A DNA stretch of 64,000 nt from an uncultured Cocleimonas sp. (GCF_947495625.1 NZ_CANLZW010000002.1:1-64000), one strand, 5' to 3'; shown: positions 32,119 to 41,277, counted from the stretch's first letter. A program made the numbers and translations. The notes: generated by a model not told the origin, from the sequence alone.

Positions 32119-33050
32119 CAAGAAATTGCAGCGCGTTTACGAATTGCATCCAATGTTACTCGACCCAGTAATGAGCCGTCTTGTACCACTGGCAATGCAT
32201 CCCGACCTGTCCATAGACAGATTGAAAGCGCATCTCTCAGACTTGTGTTTGCTTCGACGGATTCACCTTCTGCTGAACCATCTTCAACAAACTCTGAAAC
32301 AGGAAACAGGGATAAAAGTCGTAACGACCGATCCACGCCACCCACCATGTTTGCCACAAATTCTGTGGCAGGGTTCTGGATAATTTCTGCAGGTGTACCG
32401 TATTGCACCAGACGTCCTTGATCCATCACCGCTACCCGATCACCGAGTTGCATCGCCTCTTCCATATCATGCGTCACCAACATAATGGTAGAGCCTAGCG
32501 TTTGCTGAATACGGCGCAGATCTATTTGTGCTTGGGCACGAATAATCGGATCAAGTGCACCGAAGGGTTCGTCCATCAATAATAAATCTGGTCGTGAAGC
32601 CAGTGCCCTTGCCACTCCCACTCGTTGCAATTGTCCACCCGATAATTCGGCAGGAAAACGATCGCGATACTGGTCCGGCTCTAGTGCAAACAAACTCAAT
32701 AGCTCATCTACACGATCATCGATTTTTTCTGATGACCAACCTAACAGTGTGGGGACTATCGCGATATTGCGTGCAACCGTGTAATGCGGAAATAAGCCAT
32801 GACCTTGAATGGCGTAGCCAATGCGTCGTCGTAAATCTGTTTTAGAAACTGAATGGGTCGATTTACCGTTAATCCTTACCTCACCCGAAGTTGGTTCAAC
32901 CAGTCGATTGATCATGCGCAGCAATGTTGTTTTACCAGAACCCGAAGTACCCACGATTACCGTAATCGTTGCGGTATCGACTGTCATAGATACTTCATCT
33001 ACAGCAGCCACGCCATCATAGAGTTTGCTAATCTTGTCTATCTCGATCAT
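32118..33050 (-). CDS. Osmoprotectant ABC importer, ATPase (YehX/OpuCA type)
   Basis: This 310-residue ABC ATPase has Walker A GTSGSGKTT (33-41), Q-loop 'YAIQGHGLFPHYTV', signature 'ELSGGQLQRVGVARAL', Walker B 'LLLMDEPFGALDP' and the H-loop 'LVTHDMEEAM'. The C-terminal part (about 240-310, 'CLWTGRDALPVVQDGSLLGRVT') is a single CBS-like half, as in osmolyte transporters where CBS domains sense ionic strength. Start and stop overlap both neighbouring permease genes by 4 bp, typical for one translational unit. Confidence 0.9.
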   Translation of the reverse strand: MIEIDKISKLYDGVAAVDEVSMTVDTATITVIVGTSGSGKTTLLRMINRLVEPTSGEVRINGKSTHSVSKTDLRRRIGYAIQGHGLFPHYTVARNIAIVPTLLGWSSEKIDDRVDELLSLFALEPDQYRDRFPAELSGGQLQRVGVARALASRPDLLLMDEPFGALDPIIRAQAQIDLRRIQQTLGSTIMLVTHDMEEAMQLGDRVAVMDQGRLVQYGTPAEIIQNPATEFVANMVGGVDRSLRLLSLFPVSEFVEDGSAEGESVEANTSLRDALSICLWTGRDALPVVQDGSLLGRVTLDAIRKRAAIS

Positions 33051-34249
33051 GAGGGTTTCCTTGGCATCCCTTGTGTGTGTTGTGCAGATTGTGAGGGTTG
33101 AGTCACTTCGACCAACACATCCATAACGATAGCGGCGGTCAGTGCCAATGCCACGGTGGGTAATGCACCTAACAGTATCAAATCAGTCGCCGTTTGATTG
33201 AGCCCCTGAAAAACAAATGTGCCAAAACCACCGCCGCCAATTAATCCAGCGATAACAGCCAAACCAATATTTTGTACCAAGGCAATTCGAAGACCTGCGA
33301 GAATAACGGGCAATCCAAGGGGTAACTCAACACGAAACAAGCGTTGCATTAGCGTCATCCCCATTCCTCTGGCTGCATCACGAACGGATTCAGGCGCACT
33401 TTGTAATCCGCTAACCATATTCGCGACAACGGGTAACAGTGAATACAGCAATAAGGCTAAAAAAGCAGGTGCAAAACCTACTCCGGCAATACCTATCGCT
33501 TTTGCGGCTGGAACTGTACTTGCAATCCAGCCTAGCAAAGGAATCATAATACCGAACATCGCCAATGATGGAATGGTTTGCAGAAAGCTCAGAATCGGAA
33601 GTGCAATTCGACGTAAACCTGCATGGTGGTAACACAGTATCCCGAGCGGAATACCTATGACCGTAGCCGCCGCTAATGAGCCAAAGGCAAGGCCAAGGTG
33701 CCGCAGCGCTGCATTGTAAAAAGCGCCCTGTCGACTGGCATATTCTTTCATTATCGATAAGTCAGACAATGCGCCAGAACCCAACAATATGAATAGTACA
33801 GTGACTATGGTGAGTAACAGCCCTAAACGCGTCATAGGTCGGGGAGAAAGCTGAGTTAAAGCATCAGCCATTAACAGAATTAAAACCGCGAGTAGACACC
33901 AAAAACCTAAACCGGGAGAGACTCGGGCGTATTCTCCCGCACCTTGCAGTAATTGCGGCGCACTTTGAGAAAGTAACCAGAACAGCCCCGCTAATCCAAG
34001 CACTGCACCCGCTAAACGCACGCGAGGCCATGATGAGAACAGGCCGAGAATTAAACCAATAATGATTGATAACAATCCGGGATAAATGACTTCCGGCCCT
34101 GCCAACTGCCATGCAGTTAACCCCTTGCCTTCAACAATACGATTGGCGGCTAGCGTCATAAATGGCGCTAGCAGTGAAGCAAAGCCGAATAAAGCGAGCA
34201 ATACGCCTGGTGCAGAGAGACCAAACGTTCCTGCTCGCGCTGGAATCAC
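33047..34249 (-). CDS. Osmoprotectant ABC importer, large permease (YehY type)
   Basis: This 400-residue inner-membrane permease has extra N-terminal helices (about 1-150) before the standard BPD transport domain. That domain shows 'ESVRDAARGMGMTLMQRLFRVELPLGLP' (part) as its EAA loop. The extra helices distinguish YehY from YehW. The start is GTG at 34249, 8 bp after the binding-protein stop; no ATG lies near the N-terminus in frame. It is intact and overlaps the ATPase gene by 4 bp. Confidence 0.87.
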   Translation of the reverse strand: MIPARAGTFGLSAPGVLLALFGFASLLAPFMTLAANRIVEGKGLTAWQLAGPEVIYPGLLSIIIGLILGLFSSWPRVRLAGAVLGLAGLFWLLSQSAPQLLQGAGEYARVSPGLGFWCLLAVLILLMADALTQLSPRPMTRLGLLLTIVTVLFILLGSGALSDLSIMKEYASRQGAFYNAALRHLGLAFGSLAAATVIGIPLGILCYHHAGLRRIALPILSFLQTIPSLAMFGIMIPLLGWIASTVPAAKAIGIAGVGFAPAFLALLLYSLLPVVANMVSGLQSAPESVRDAARGMGMTLMQRLFRVELPLGLPVILAGLRIALVQNIGLAVIAGLIGGGGFGTFVFQGLNQTATDLILLGALPTVALALTAAIVMDVLVEVTQPSQSAQHTQGMPRKPS

Positions 34250-34257
34250 AGCTGAGA

Positions 34258-35166
34258 TTAGTCTAGTACACCTGTTTTAGTCAGGTATTCACGTGCCACG
34301 GCTTCCGCAGGTTCGCCACCTACTTGAATGCGACCGTTCAATTTTTGCAACGTTGTCATCGTGAGTTCTGCGAAGATTGGGTTAAGCACGGTCGCAATTG
34401 ATGGGTACTTTTTTAACACCGCATCACGAACCACAGGAGAAGGTTCGTAGACTGGCTGAACACCTTTATCATCACTCATCACTACTAAGCCGGCAGCACC
34501 TACACCACCATCAGTACCATAAGCCATCGCCGCATTTACGCCTGAAGTACCACGCGCCGCTGCTTGAATCGTCGCAGCTGTGTCACCACCTGAAAGCACC
34601 ACGGTTTGATCAGGAGTCATTTTAAATTTATAGGCTTCCTGCATTGCAGGTAATACCGCGGGAGATGAAACAAACTCCGTTGATGCTGCCAGCTTTACAT
34701 CGCCACCGCCTGCTACCCATGCACCAAATTCAGACATCGTGCTTAACTTGTTTTTTTCAGCCACTGCTGCTGTTACGGCAATCGCCCAGGTGTTATTAGC
34801 AGGTGCAGATTGTAACCAGGTCAGTTTGTTTTTCTCCGCATCTAATTCAGCGGCACGTGCATAAGCCGCCTTTGCATCTTTCCAGACTGGGCTATCGGCC
34901 TCATTGAAAAAGTATGCAGCATTACCCGTGTATTCAGGGTAAATATCAATTTGATCAGCAAGCAACGCTTCGCGCACGACTTGTGTTCCGCCGAGTTGTA
35001 ATCGACGCTCAACGGGTAAACCTGCATCTTCTAAAGCCAATGCAATAACATTGCCAAGTAAACCACCTTCTGTATCGATTTTAGATGAGACAACGATGTC
35101 AGCTTGTGCAACACTGGTAAAAGCAAGACTTATACTGGCTGCAAAAAAAGCAAATTTGATGTTCAT
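34258..35166 (-). CDS. Osmoprotectant-binding periplasmic protein (YehZ/OsmF type)
   Basis: This 302-residue OpuAC-family substrate-binding protein has a Sec signal peptide (MNIKFAFFAASISLAFTSVAQA, cut near residue 22, quoted in parts). The mature protein starts DIVVSSKIDTEGGLLGN, typical of OsmF/YehZ. Conserved 'LLADQIDIYPEYTGNA' and 'QSAPANNTWAIAVT' segments line the ligand cleft in this family. It is the first gene of the importer operon; its promoter lies in 35167-35500. Proximity to dmdA makes DMSP a reasonable ligand, but betaine is equally possible. Confidence 0.87.
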   Translation of the reverse strand: MNIKFAFFAASISLAFTSVAQADIVVSSKIDTEGGLLGNVIALALEDAGLPVERRLQLGGTQVVREALLADQIDIYPEYTGNAAYFFNEADSPVWKDAKAAYARAAELDAEKNKLTWLQSAPANNTWAIAVTAAVAEKNKLSTMSEFGAWVAGGGDVKLAASTEFVSSPAVLPAMQEAYKFKMTPDQTVVLSGGDTAATIQAAARGTSGVNAAMAYGTDGGVGAAGLVVMSDDKGVQPVYEPSPVVRDAVLKKYPSIATVLNPIFAELTMTTLQKLNGRIQVGGEPAEAVAREYLTKTGVLD

Positions 35167-35517
35167 GTTAAGGTACTCTCTGAATAAAATTAAGTTAAAA
35201 GTGGAGCACGTGATCCGATAGTTAATGCCTTTTTACTAGAGAGAAATCTCCGCCTGAACATTAGGATGTAGATGCACATATACAGCATACAACATAATAA
35301 CAGTGATCACCAAAGTAGCCAAATTCACGCTTTCATTATCCAAAAAAAAACTTACTTACTTCCAAAAATTATCTATGTTTACAGCAATCTAACGCAACAG
35401 ACATACAGATCAGGACAAGCAAAGCGTCAGCTAATCCTTTCAATGAAAGTGTCTTCAAACAGCTAGAGAATAGTTAGGATTTGTGTGGTTATAGCGACGG
35501 CTTACCTGCTTTTATTT

Positions 35518-35787
35518 TTAGGATGTTTTACTTTTGCCCAGTGCCTTATGTACCCCAGCCGATAACTCGAGCAAGGCTTGCTCTATGGTTCGTTTTGAAT
35601 CATGCATCTCGGAAAGCCCTCATCCTAAATTCAACCTAAAATAATCATGATAGAGTTTTCTCGTAGTGAATTGAGAACCCAAACGAATCTCAATATTGAC
35701 CCCATCGGCAAACGCTTTTAAAGAACTCCAAAGCACATATACATCCGTATCCCAATACCTATAGCCTGTTTTTAAAAAACTGCCCAT
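35518..35787 (-). pseudogene. Interrupted small ORF with in-frame TGA
   Basis: From an ATG at 35785-35787 on the minus strand, 55 codons read through to a TGA at 35620-35622 (peptide with WDTDVYVLWSSLKAFADG and IEIRLGSQFTTRKLYHDYF). The same frame then stays open for another 33 codons (GLSEMHDSKRTIEQALLELS...) to TAA at 35518. The residue composition looks coding on both sides of the TGA. I read it as a decayed gene with one nonsense mutation; two overlapping tiny genes are possible. The ATG lies inside element copy 7, so the original 5' end may have been replaced. The family is not recognised. Confidence 0.4.
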
Positions 35788-35802
35788 AAGTAGGGGGGTG
35801 TA
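35774..35802 (-). repeat. Dispersed C6/T6 element, copy 7
   Basis: The minus strand reads TACACCCCCCTACTT, then ATGGGCAG and T6. The ATG in its spacer is the first start codon of the interrupted ORF reading on. Confidence 0.88.
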
Positions 35803-35865
35803 TTTTAAATCACCTTTAATCTCAAGAAATATTATAAACAGAGTTCACGCATAATTTCGGCACAA

Positions 35866-35912
35866 AAAAGGCCCGAACATCAATAACAACGTTATCTTTG
35901 TTCGGGCCTTTT
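35866..35912 (-). terminator. Terminator of the second FNR-like gene
   Basis: AAAAGGCCCGAACA (35866-35879) pairs perfectly with TGTTCGGGCCTTTT (35899-35912) around a 19-nt loop, 24 nt past the stop of the FNR-like gene. T-tracts flank both ends, so it could work in either direction. Confidence 0.9.
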
Positions 35913-35935
35913 GTGAGAGAAACTGTACTAAATTT

Positions 35936-36646
35936 TTATGCGGCTATATCTTGCTGCTTTTGTTCTTGCTGTTGTTGCGGCTCATTGCCATTCGCTATAT
36001 TTCTAATCTCTTCGATATCGAGCAATTCGATATTGCGTAGGTACTTTTTCAACAGTCCGCGTTTGCAGAAAGTGGCTAATTCGCGGCTTAGGGTTTCAAC
36101 TGCCATACCTAGGTATAAAGCGATGTCTGTGCGCTTCATCGGTACTGTGAATTCGTTTGCTCTTTGTCCGCGCTTTTTTAGGCCATCTGAGTAGTTGATT
36201 AAAAACCATGCGAGTCTGCGATCGGCACATTGAGATAGCATCATTGAATATTCGATATCATGATTAAAGTTAACACCTAGCTGATGTATGAAGTTCGGGT
36301 AATCAAAGTTTTTATCTCTGCTTTGATCTTGATTTAAAATAGATTTAAAAGGAATCAGTGTGAGATTAGAGGTTTCTAGTGTGACAACGGTAGATCGGCT
36401 AAATCCATCTGCTAAACCATCTAAACCAATGAGGTCACCTGGCATACAAAAACGTATGATCTGGTCATTTCCTGATTCTGATGTTTTGAAGATTTTCACA
36501 GAACCTGAGTTAACTCTGTAGATGCCTTCGAGCTGATCGCCCATTTTGAAGAGAAATTGATGTTCTCTTATGACAAATGCATTTGAATCTTTAATACCCA
36601 TATTGTTGATGTTATTTATTTGCGTATTGCTGTGTAGATGACTCAT
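35936..36646 (-). CDS. Crp/FNR family transcription regulator without N-terminal cysteines
   Basis: This 236-residue regulator has a cNMP-type beta-roll sensor (about 25-130, 'FLFKMGDQLEGIYRVNSGSVKIFKTSESG') and a C-terminal HTH with recognition helix AVETLSRELATF, again the FNR-like E-x-x-S-R pattern. The N-terminal Fe-S cysteines of FNR are absent, so it does not sense oxygen through a classical cluster; a DNR/NNR-like nitric oxide or other signal is possible. The last residues are a Gln-rich tail (NEPQQQQEQKQQ). GGAGAGG precedes the ATG. It is divergent from the FixJ-like gene, a common arrangement in respiratory control. Confidence 0.85.
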   Translation of the reverse strand: MSHLHSNTQINNINNMGIKDSNAFVIREHQFLFKMGDQLEGIYRVNSGSVKIFKTSESGNDQIIRFCMPGDLIGLDGLADGFSRSTVVTLETSNLTLIPFKSILNQDQSRDKNFDYPNFIHQLGVNFNHDIEYSMMLSQCADRRLAWFLINYSDGLKKRGQRANEFTVPMKRTDIALYLGMAVETLSRELATFCKRGLLKKYLRNIELLDIEEIRNIANGNEPQQQQEQKQQDIAA

Positions 36647-36989
36647 TTTATTCCTCTCCTTCCGATGTGTGGATACAATGTATCTAATCCACTCTGCAAG
36701 GGGTATCCGTAGATTCTGAACGAGCTATGAGTATTTATACCTATAAATTATTCTATCTATCTGATATTTATAAATTTATAAATATTAAAAAGTTACGATT
36801 ATTTTAAAAAATCATTATTAATTTTTATATTTATCATTTTCAAAATATAGCCTTACTCTTTACTAAGCTTTCGATTTTATTAGTTAGCTACGATAGAATG
36901 CTTTAAAATTTTAATTCTTATATTTTTCACTATATAAAGACAGTAAGAGAGATCTACAACTTGCGTATACTTTTAATCACAGGCAAAAA
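36647..36989. promoter_or_regulatory. Divergent control region of FNR-like and FixJ-like genes
   Basis: This is a 343-bp, very A+T-rich interval. The segment ATTTATAAATTTATAAAT (36770-36787) contains overlapping short palindromes. No full FNR box, no element copy and no hairpin terminator were seen. Confidence 0.4.
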
Positions 36990-37604
36990 ATGACTACAGA
37001 ATTCCTTGTACATATTGTCGATGATGACTTTGCAGTAAGAGATTCTTTAGTAGAACTTCTGGATTCTGTATGCATTAAAGCGGTTGGCTACGAATCTGCT
37101 GATGCCTTTTTAGCAGAACATAATCAAGCAATGGCAGGTTGTTTGGTGCTTGATATCAGAATGCCTGGAATGAGCGGATTAGAGCTACAAAAAAACCTTC
37201 AAGAAATAGGTTCTACCCTACCCATCATTTTCATTACGGGTCATGCTGACGTGCCTATGGCAATAGAAGCGATTAAGCATGGCGCCATAGAATTTATTCA
37301 AAAACCGTTTCGTGATCAGGAATTATTGGATTGTATCCATACGACTATGGAATACGCGAAACAATCTTACGATAAAAATATTGAGAAAAAATTGGTGCTG
37401 GATAACCTAAATTCTCTAACGGCTCGTGAAAAAGAGGCGCTAGAATTGGTCTCTGAAGGTCACCCCAATAAAGTGATTGCTTCGATGATGGGCATTAGCC
37501 AGCGAACTGTGGAAAATCATCGCGCTAAATTATTAGAAAAGATGAATGTGAAATCCACTGCGGCTCTAATTAAAGTTTTGCTGTTAGCGAACTCTTCTCA
37601 GTAG
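36990..37604 (+). CDS. FixJ/NarL-type two-component response regulator
   Basis: This 204-residue regulator has a receiver domain (1-120) with the acidic pair 'VDDDFAVRD', phospho-acceptor Asp55 (LDIRMPG), Thr and Lys in 'FITGHAD' and 'FIQKPF'. A LuxR-type HTH follows (138-200, 'LTAREKEALELVSEGHPNKVIA', 'SQRTVENHRAKLLEKM'). The FixJ subfamily match is good, including the short linker. The next gene is a PAS hybrid kinase, its likely phosphodonor. The weak ribosome site suggests low expression. Confidence 0.88.
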   Translation: MTTEFLVHIVDDDFAVRDSLVELLDSVCIKAVGYESADAFLAEHNQAMAGCLVLDIRMPGMSGLELQKNLQEIGSTLPIIFITGHADVPMAIEAIKHGAIEFIQKPFRDQELLDCIHTTMEYAKQSYDKNIEKKLVLDNLNSLTAREKEALELVSEGHPNKVIASMMGISQRTVENHRAKLLEKMNVKSTAALIKVLLLANSSQ

Positions 37605-37735
37605 TACTTTCGTCAACAGCACTCTCTTGAGCATTACTTTACTTTATAAATATAAACGCATTTACACTCTGTAGTTTTTAAGCTTCTGTATCTAGCTTTA
37701 CGCTTTGTTTTATCTGGTATAAAAACACATTCTAT

Positions 37736-37763
37736 TTGTCCCTTTTTTTGTCCCTTTTTTTGT
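37736..37763. repeat. Tandem TTGTCCCTTTTT repeat
   Basis: Two and a half copies of a 12-13 nt unit (TTGTCCCTTTTT) lie in tandem about 85-110 bp upstream of the hybrid kinase start. The tract is pyrimidine-rich on the plus strand and could be slippage-prone or bind a regulator. Confidence 0.55.
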
Positions 37764-37845
37764 CTATACTTAAATCAATATTTAAATAAGTACCATCAGA
37801 CAGTGGTCTACATCCCTGATACTCATTCATTATTAACGAGACTAT

Positions 37846-39774
37846 ATGTCAAATAATCCTCAAGATCCCCCCCTTTTAAACCCAACTACTAACGAGTCAT
37901 ATACAGAAGACCGTGTCTTCGATTTAAGTACGGTTTTAGAAGACTCCCTGAATGAAATTTTTATTTTTGATGCCAGTGACTTGGGCTTTATCCAGATTAA
38001 TCGAGGTGCTCGTAACAATCTTGGTTATAGCTCTGATGAGCTGCTGCAAATGACGCCGATAGATATTAAGCCTGAGCACGATTACGATAGTTTCATGAAG
38101 GTATTAGAACCCTTAACTTCAGGAAGAGAACAAAAAATTCAGTTTAATACCATCCACCAGCGTAAAGACGGAAGTAAGTATCTGGTAGAGGTGCATTTAC
38201 AGAAGATGCAATTTGAAGATAGGTCGGTCTATGTCGCTATCATTCTGGATATCACTGAACAAACACAAAATAATGTCGATCTTATTAGGGCTAATGCCTT
38301 TCTGGACTCAGCTCCGGATGCCACTGTCGTTGTGGACGACTCTGGTAAAATTCAGGTCGCGAATAAACAGATGGTGAAACTTCTGGGATATTCCCAAGAT
38401 GAAATGAAAAACATGAATGTGGATATGTTAGTGCCAAGCCGCTACCGAGACAATCATGCCAATCACCGTAAGAACTTCTCTGATGATCCTAAAACTCGCG
38501 GTATGGGAATAGGTTTGGATTTATCTGCGATGACGAAGGATGGCAAAGAAATTCCTATTGAGATCAGCCTTAGCCCGATAGAGACTGTAGAAGGTACGCT
38601 GGTTGCAGCAGCAATACGCGATATCTCAGAAAGAAAAGCATCCGAACATGAACTACAACTAGCGAAACAGGTGGCAGAAAATGCAACCGCTGCTAAAACA
38701 CGTTTTCTAGCGGCAGCCAGCCATGATCTTAGGCAACCCTTACAAGCCTTAAGGCTTTATCTTTCTGCGCTTAGCAGTAAACTAGATCAGCCTAAAGCGA
38801 TTCAGCTGAGTGAGAAAATGAATCTGTCTCTCGATACCATGGGAGAATTGCTAGATGCTTTACTGGATATTTCTACCCTTGAATCCGGTTCTGTCACAGC
38901 AGATAAACGTGACGTTAAATTATCTGAAATCCTTAATAAGTTAATTGCGGACAATGCCCCGCTTGCCGAAGAAAAAGGTTTACTATTTTTGTGTGAAGGA
39001 CAGGATTGTATTATTCACACTGATCCTGTGCTGTTACAGCGAATTATCGAAAACTTTATTACCAATGCCATTCGTTATACCGAAGCAGGTAAAATTACGG
39101 TGAGTGGTGCTCTAGCCGATGGTGTTATTCGTATTTCTGTCAAAGATACAGGCGTAGGTATACCCGATGAAGCACTAGAAAGAATATTTGATGAATTTGT
39201 GCAGCTTGATAATGCCGTGCGAAATCGAAGTAAAGGTTTAGGTCTGGGTCTTTCTATTGTTAAACATATTGCACGTTTACTGGAACTACCTATCGGGGCT
39301 AGATCTGTAGTTGGGTTTGGCTCTACATTTAGTGTTGATATTCCTTTAAGTGACTCGAAAGAAGTGATTGATAATAAAAAGGAAACTATCCACTTCAGTT
39401 CCTCTAAAGAGAAAGAACCGACGATTCTTATCGTGGATGATGACCCTGCTATTGTTGATGCGATGATGGAATTATTGACCGCCTTTGATGTAAAGGTCAT
39501 CACCGCAAATAACGGACCTGAGGCTTTAGCCAAAATTGCAGACGGCATTAAGCCAGACTTTTTGGTCTCGGATTATCGTATGCCGGATATGAATGGTGTC
39601 GAATTAATTACAGAAATTCGTGCTAAATACAATGAACATTTACCCGTGGTAATTATGACTGGTGATACATCTGCGGAGAAAATCAATGATGCGAACTTGT
39701 CTAATTGTTCAGTATTACATAAGCCAATAAACATCAGCCAACTGCTGTCACTGATTGAATCTATCAAAACTTAA
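37846..39774 (+). CDS. PAS-PAS hybrid sensor histidine kinase
   Basis: This 642-residue cytoplasmic sensor has no membrane segment. PAS domains occupy about 30-140 and 150-265 ('FLDSAPDATVVVDDSGKIQVANKQ'-type start). The dimerisation domain has phospho-acceptor His293 in AAASHDLRQPLQALRLY. The ATPase domain (about 395-510) has the N-box 'IIENFITNAIRYT', 'DTGVGIPDEALERIF' and 'GLGLGLSIVKHI'. The C-terminal receiver has Asp576 (SDYRMPDMNG). The HDLRQPL H-box places it in the group of hybrid kinases often paired with FixJ/NarL regulators, such as the one encoded 241 bp upstream. PAS domains suggest redox, haem or small-molecule sensing. Confidence 0.9.
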   Translation: MSNNPQDPPLLNPTTNESYTEDRVFDLSTVLEDSLNEIFIFDASDLGFIQINRGARNNLGYSSDELLQMTPIDIKPEHDYDSFMKVLEPLTSGREQKIQFNTIHQRKDGSKYLVEVHLQKMQFEDRSVYVAIILDITEQTQNNVDLIRANAFLDSAPDATVVVDDSGKIQVANKQMVKLLGYSQDEMKNMNVDMLVPSRYRDNHANHRKNFSDDPKTRGMGIGLDLSAMTKDGKEIPIEISLSPIETVEGTLVAAAIRDISERKASEHELQLAKQVAENATAAKTRFLAAASHDLRQPLQALRLYLSALSSKLDQPKAIQLSEKMNLSLDTMGELLDALLDISTLESGSVTADKRDVKLSEILNKLIADNAPLAEEKGLLFLCEGQDCIIHTDPVLLQRIIENFITNAIRYTEAGKITVSGALADGVIRISVKDTGVGIPDEALERIFDEFVQLDNAVRNRSKGLGLGLSIVKHIARLLELPIGARSVVGFGSTFSVDIPLSDSKEVIDNKKETIHFSSSKEKEPTILIVDDDPAIVDAMMELLTAFDVKVITANNGPEALAKIADGIKPDFLVSDYRMPDMNGVELITEIRAKYNEHLPVVIMTGDTSAEKINDANLSNCSVLHKPINISQLLSLIESIKT

Positions 39775-39784
39775 TGAAAAAAAA

Positions 39785-39807
39785 TGCCCTGAACTGGGCT
39801 ATTTTTT
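39785..39807 (+). terminator. Probable terminator after the hybrid kinase
   Basis: GCCC (39786-39789) and GGGC (39796-39799) form a short stem around TGAACT, flanked by an A-tract and followed by T6. It lies between convergent genes and may serve both. The stem is weak. Confidence 0.55.
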
Positions 39808-39845
39808 AATAAAATTAAATATGATAAAAACTTAGATCTTAGAGT

Positions 39846-40226
39846 TTAGGTGGATGGGAATATACGTTGTACATGATCGATAAGTACTTCAGCCTTAATG
39901 GGTTTAGCTAGAACTTCAGTTGCACCCAATTCCATAATTTCATTGGTTTCCTGACTTTTGGGATAAGCAGTTAATACAATAATAGGTATTGATTTATTTA
40001 TAGTTTTAATAAATCTCACTACATCCGCACCATTCTTACCAGGAAAGTGAGAATCCAGGATAATGCAGTCTGGCACATGCTGTTCAAAATCAGCGAGAAA
40101 AGATTCCCCACTTATATACGTTTGCGCATTCCATTCCTGATCTTCTAGCACCATTTTTAGGGAGTCTAAAATTGATTCATCGTCATCTACGATAGCAATG
40201 GTGGGTTGTAACTTTGTTTCGGGCAT
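39846..40226 (-). CDS. Single-domain response regulator
   Basis: This stand-alone receiver of about 126 residues has 'IAIVDDDESILD', phospho-acceptor Asp58 (CIILDSHFPGK), Thr in 'IVLTAYP' and Lys in 'EVLAKPIKAE'. There is no output domain, so it probably relays phosphate or acts by protein contact. The frame is open to a GTG at 40283, but the ATG at 40226 gives the usual receiver N-terminus, and the longer form has no ribosome site. It is convergent with the hybrid kinase gene and likely part of the same signalling set. Confidence 0.82.
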   Translation of the reverse strand: MPETKLQPTIAIVDDDESILDSLKMVLEDQEWNAQTYISGESFLADFEQHVPDCIILDSHFPGKNGADVVRFIKTINKSIPIIVLTAYPKSQETNEIMELGATEVLAKPIKAEVLIDHVQRIFPST

Positions 40227-40345
40227 TCTAAATATCTCGTCGACATTACTGAGTGAATTATAGAAGCTCTTAAAAAGTCCCACTTGATTGACATCAATAA
40301 ATCATTGAATGCGTTGTAAATATTGAATAAGTAATTATTTAATAG

Positions 40346-40374
40346 GTCACCCCCCTACTTTTGAGGGCTTTTTT
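40346..40374 (+). repeat. Dispersed C6/T6 element, copy 8
   Basis: GTCACCCCCCTACTT, then TTGAGGGC and T6. It lies between the EamA gene end and the receiver gene start, antisense to both. Confidence 0.9.
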
Positions 40375-40386
40375 AGCTACTGTCGA

Positions 40387-41277
40387 TTAATCCTTGCTTG
40401 AGCCACTCTTAGATTGTTGCACTAAAATCCCAATGATAATCAAACCCAAACCAAAAAAAGTCATCCATTGTAAAGGCTCACCCAATACCTGATTTATTAT
40501 AAACAGACTAACAAAGGGTGAAAGGAAAATAAGCGTACTAATCCTACTTACTTTATCGGTTAAGTGTAATGCCATTTGCCAGCACATAAACGCTAAGCCC
40601 ATTTCAAATAGACCAATATAAAGCACACTGAAAAATTGTTTTAAATTAACCGTTTGCGGCAACCCTTCTACAACCAGGGTGATGATGATTAATATGGGCA
40701 CTGCGAAGGTAAAGCTTTGAAACAACTTAACTACGGGGGGTCTTTTGTCTCTGGCATTTAACAACCAGTATCCTGCCCAAATTATGGTACTAAATAAAGC
40801 GAGAAACACACCAAGGTAACTTAATTCGCCTGAGATGCTTTTACCGCTAATCGAGATAAACACCACACCACTATAGCCAAGTACTATAGCGATGACGTCT
40901 CTTTTATTAAGCTTATGCCCCAATAATGGCACTGATAAAATAGTGAGTGTTATGGCCCAGGTATAATTGAGTGATTGCGCGACCTGTGCAGGCAATAAAT
41001 CATACGCTTTAAATAATATTAAATAATATAAAACAGGGTTTAACAGCGCTAATACCAATATGGCTTTAACGTTTTTAGGAATCGTTTCGATGGCTGATTT
41101 CAGCTGACCTTTAAAAGTCAAAAAACTGCCTAGTGTTAACCAGGAAAAAAAGCTGGCTCCCATTAGCAATTGTAGTAGTGTCATCTGTTGCAAGCCGAGC
41201 TTGAACGCGGTTGCGACTGTAGACCACATTCCCACTGCTAGTAAGGCATAGACGACAGCTAGTTTATTGTTATTCAT
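40387..41277 (-). CDS. EamA/DMT family inner-membrane transporter
   Basis: This 296-residue hydrophobic protein has about ten predicted helices in two EamA repeats (1-145 and 150-290). 'LLPAQVAQSLNYTWAITLTILSVPLLGHKL' lies at the repeat junction (quoted from about 92), with 'LYIGLFEMGLAFMCWQMAL' later. DMT-family members export amino acids or other small metabolites; the substrate cannot be predicted. It is probably transcribed alone, since the next gene (moeA) ends 77 bp upstream. Confidence 0.82.
   Translation of the reverse strand: MNNNKLAVVYALLAVGMWSTVATAFKLGLQQMTLLQLLMGASFFSWLTLGSFLTFKGQLKSAIETIPKNVKAILVLALLNPVLYYLILFKAYDLLPAQVAQSLNYTWAITLTILSVPLLGHKLNKRDVIAIVLGYSGVVFISISGKSISGELSYLGVFLALFSTIIWAGYWLLNARDKRPPVVKLFQSFTFAVPILIIITLVVEGLPQTVNLKQFFSVLYIGLFEMGLAFMCWQMALHLTDKVSRISTLIFLSPFVSLFIINQVLGEPLQWMTFFGLGLIIIGILVQQSKSGSSKD

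Larger units (their letters stand above)
35167..35935. other. 769-bp stretch: importer promoter, broken small ORF, element copy, terminator
   Basis: From the left this stretch holds the presumed importer promoter (35167-35500, A+T-rich, no clear boxes) and an interrupted minus-strand ORF (35518-35787). Element copy 7 (35774-35802) overlaps the start of that ORF, and a strong terminator hairpin (35866-35912) follows. An open frame at 35272-35466 has no coding character and is not called. Confidence 0.5.

Noticed and set aside
35272..35466. Plus-strand open frame of 64 codons
   Set aside because: No ribosome site, composition unlike protein, lies in the importer promoter region.
37866..37880. 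C-run with TTTTAAAC at the start of the hybrid kinase
   Set aside because: No CA before the run and no ACTT after it; chance similarity in codons for Asp-Pro-Pro-Leu.
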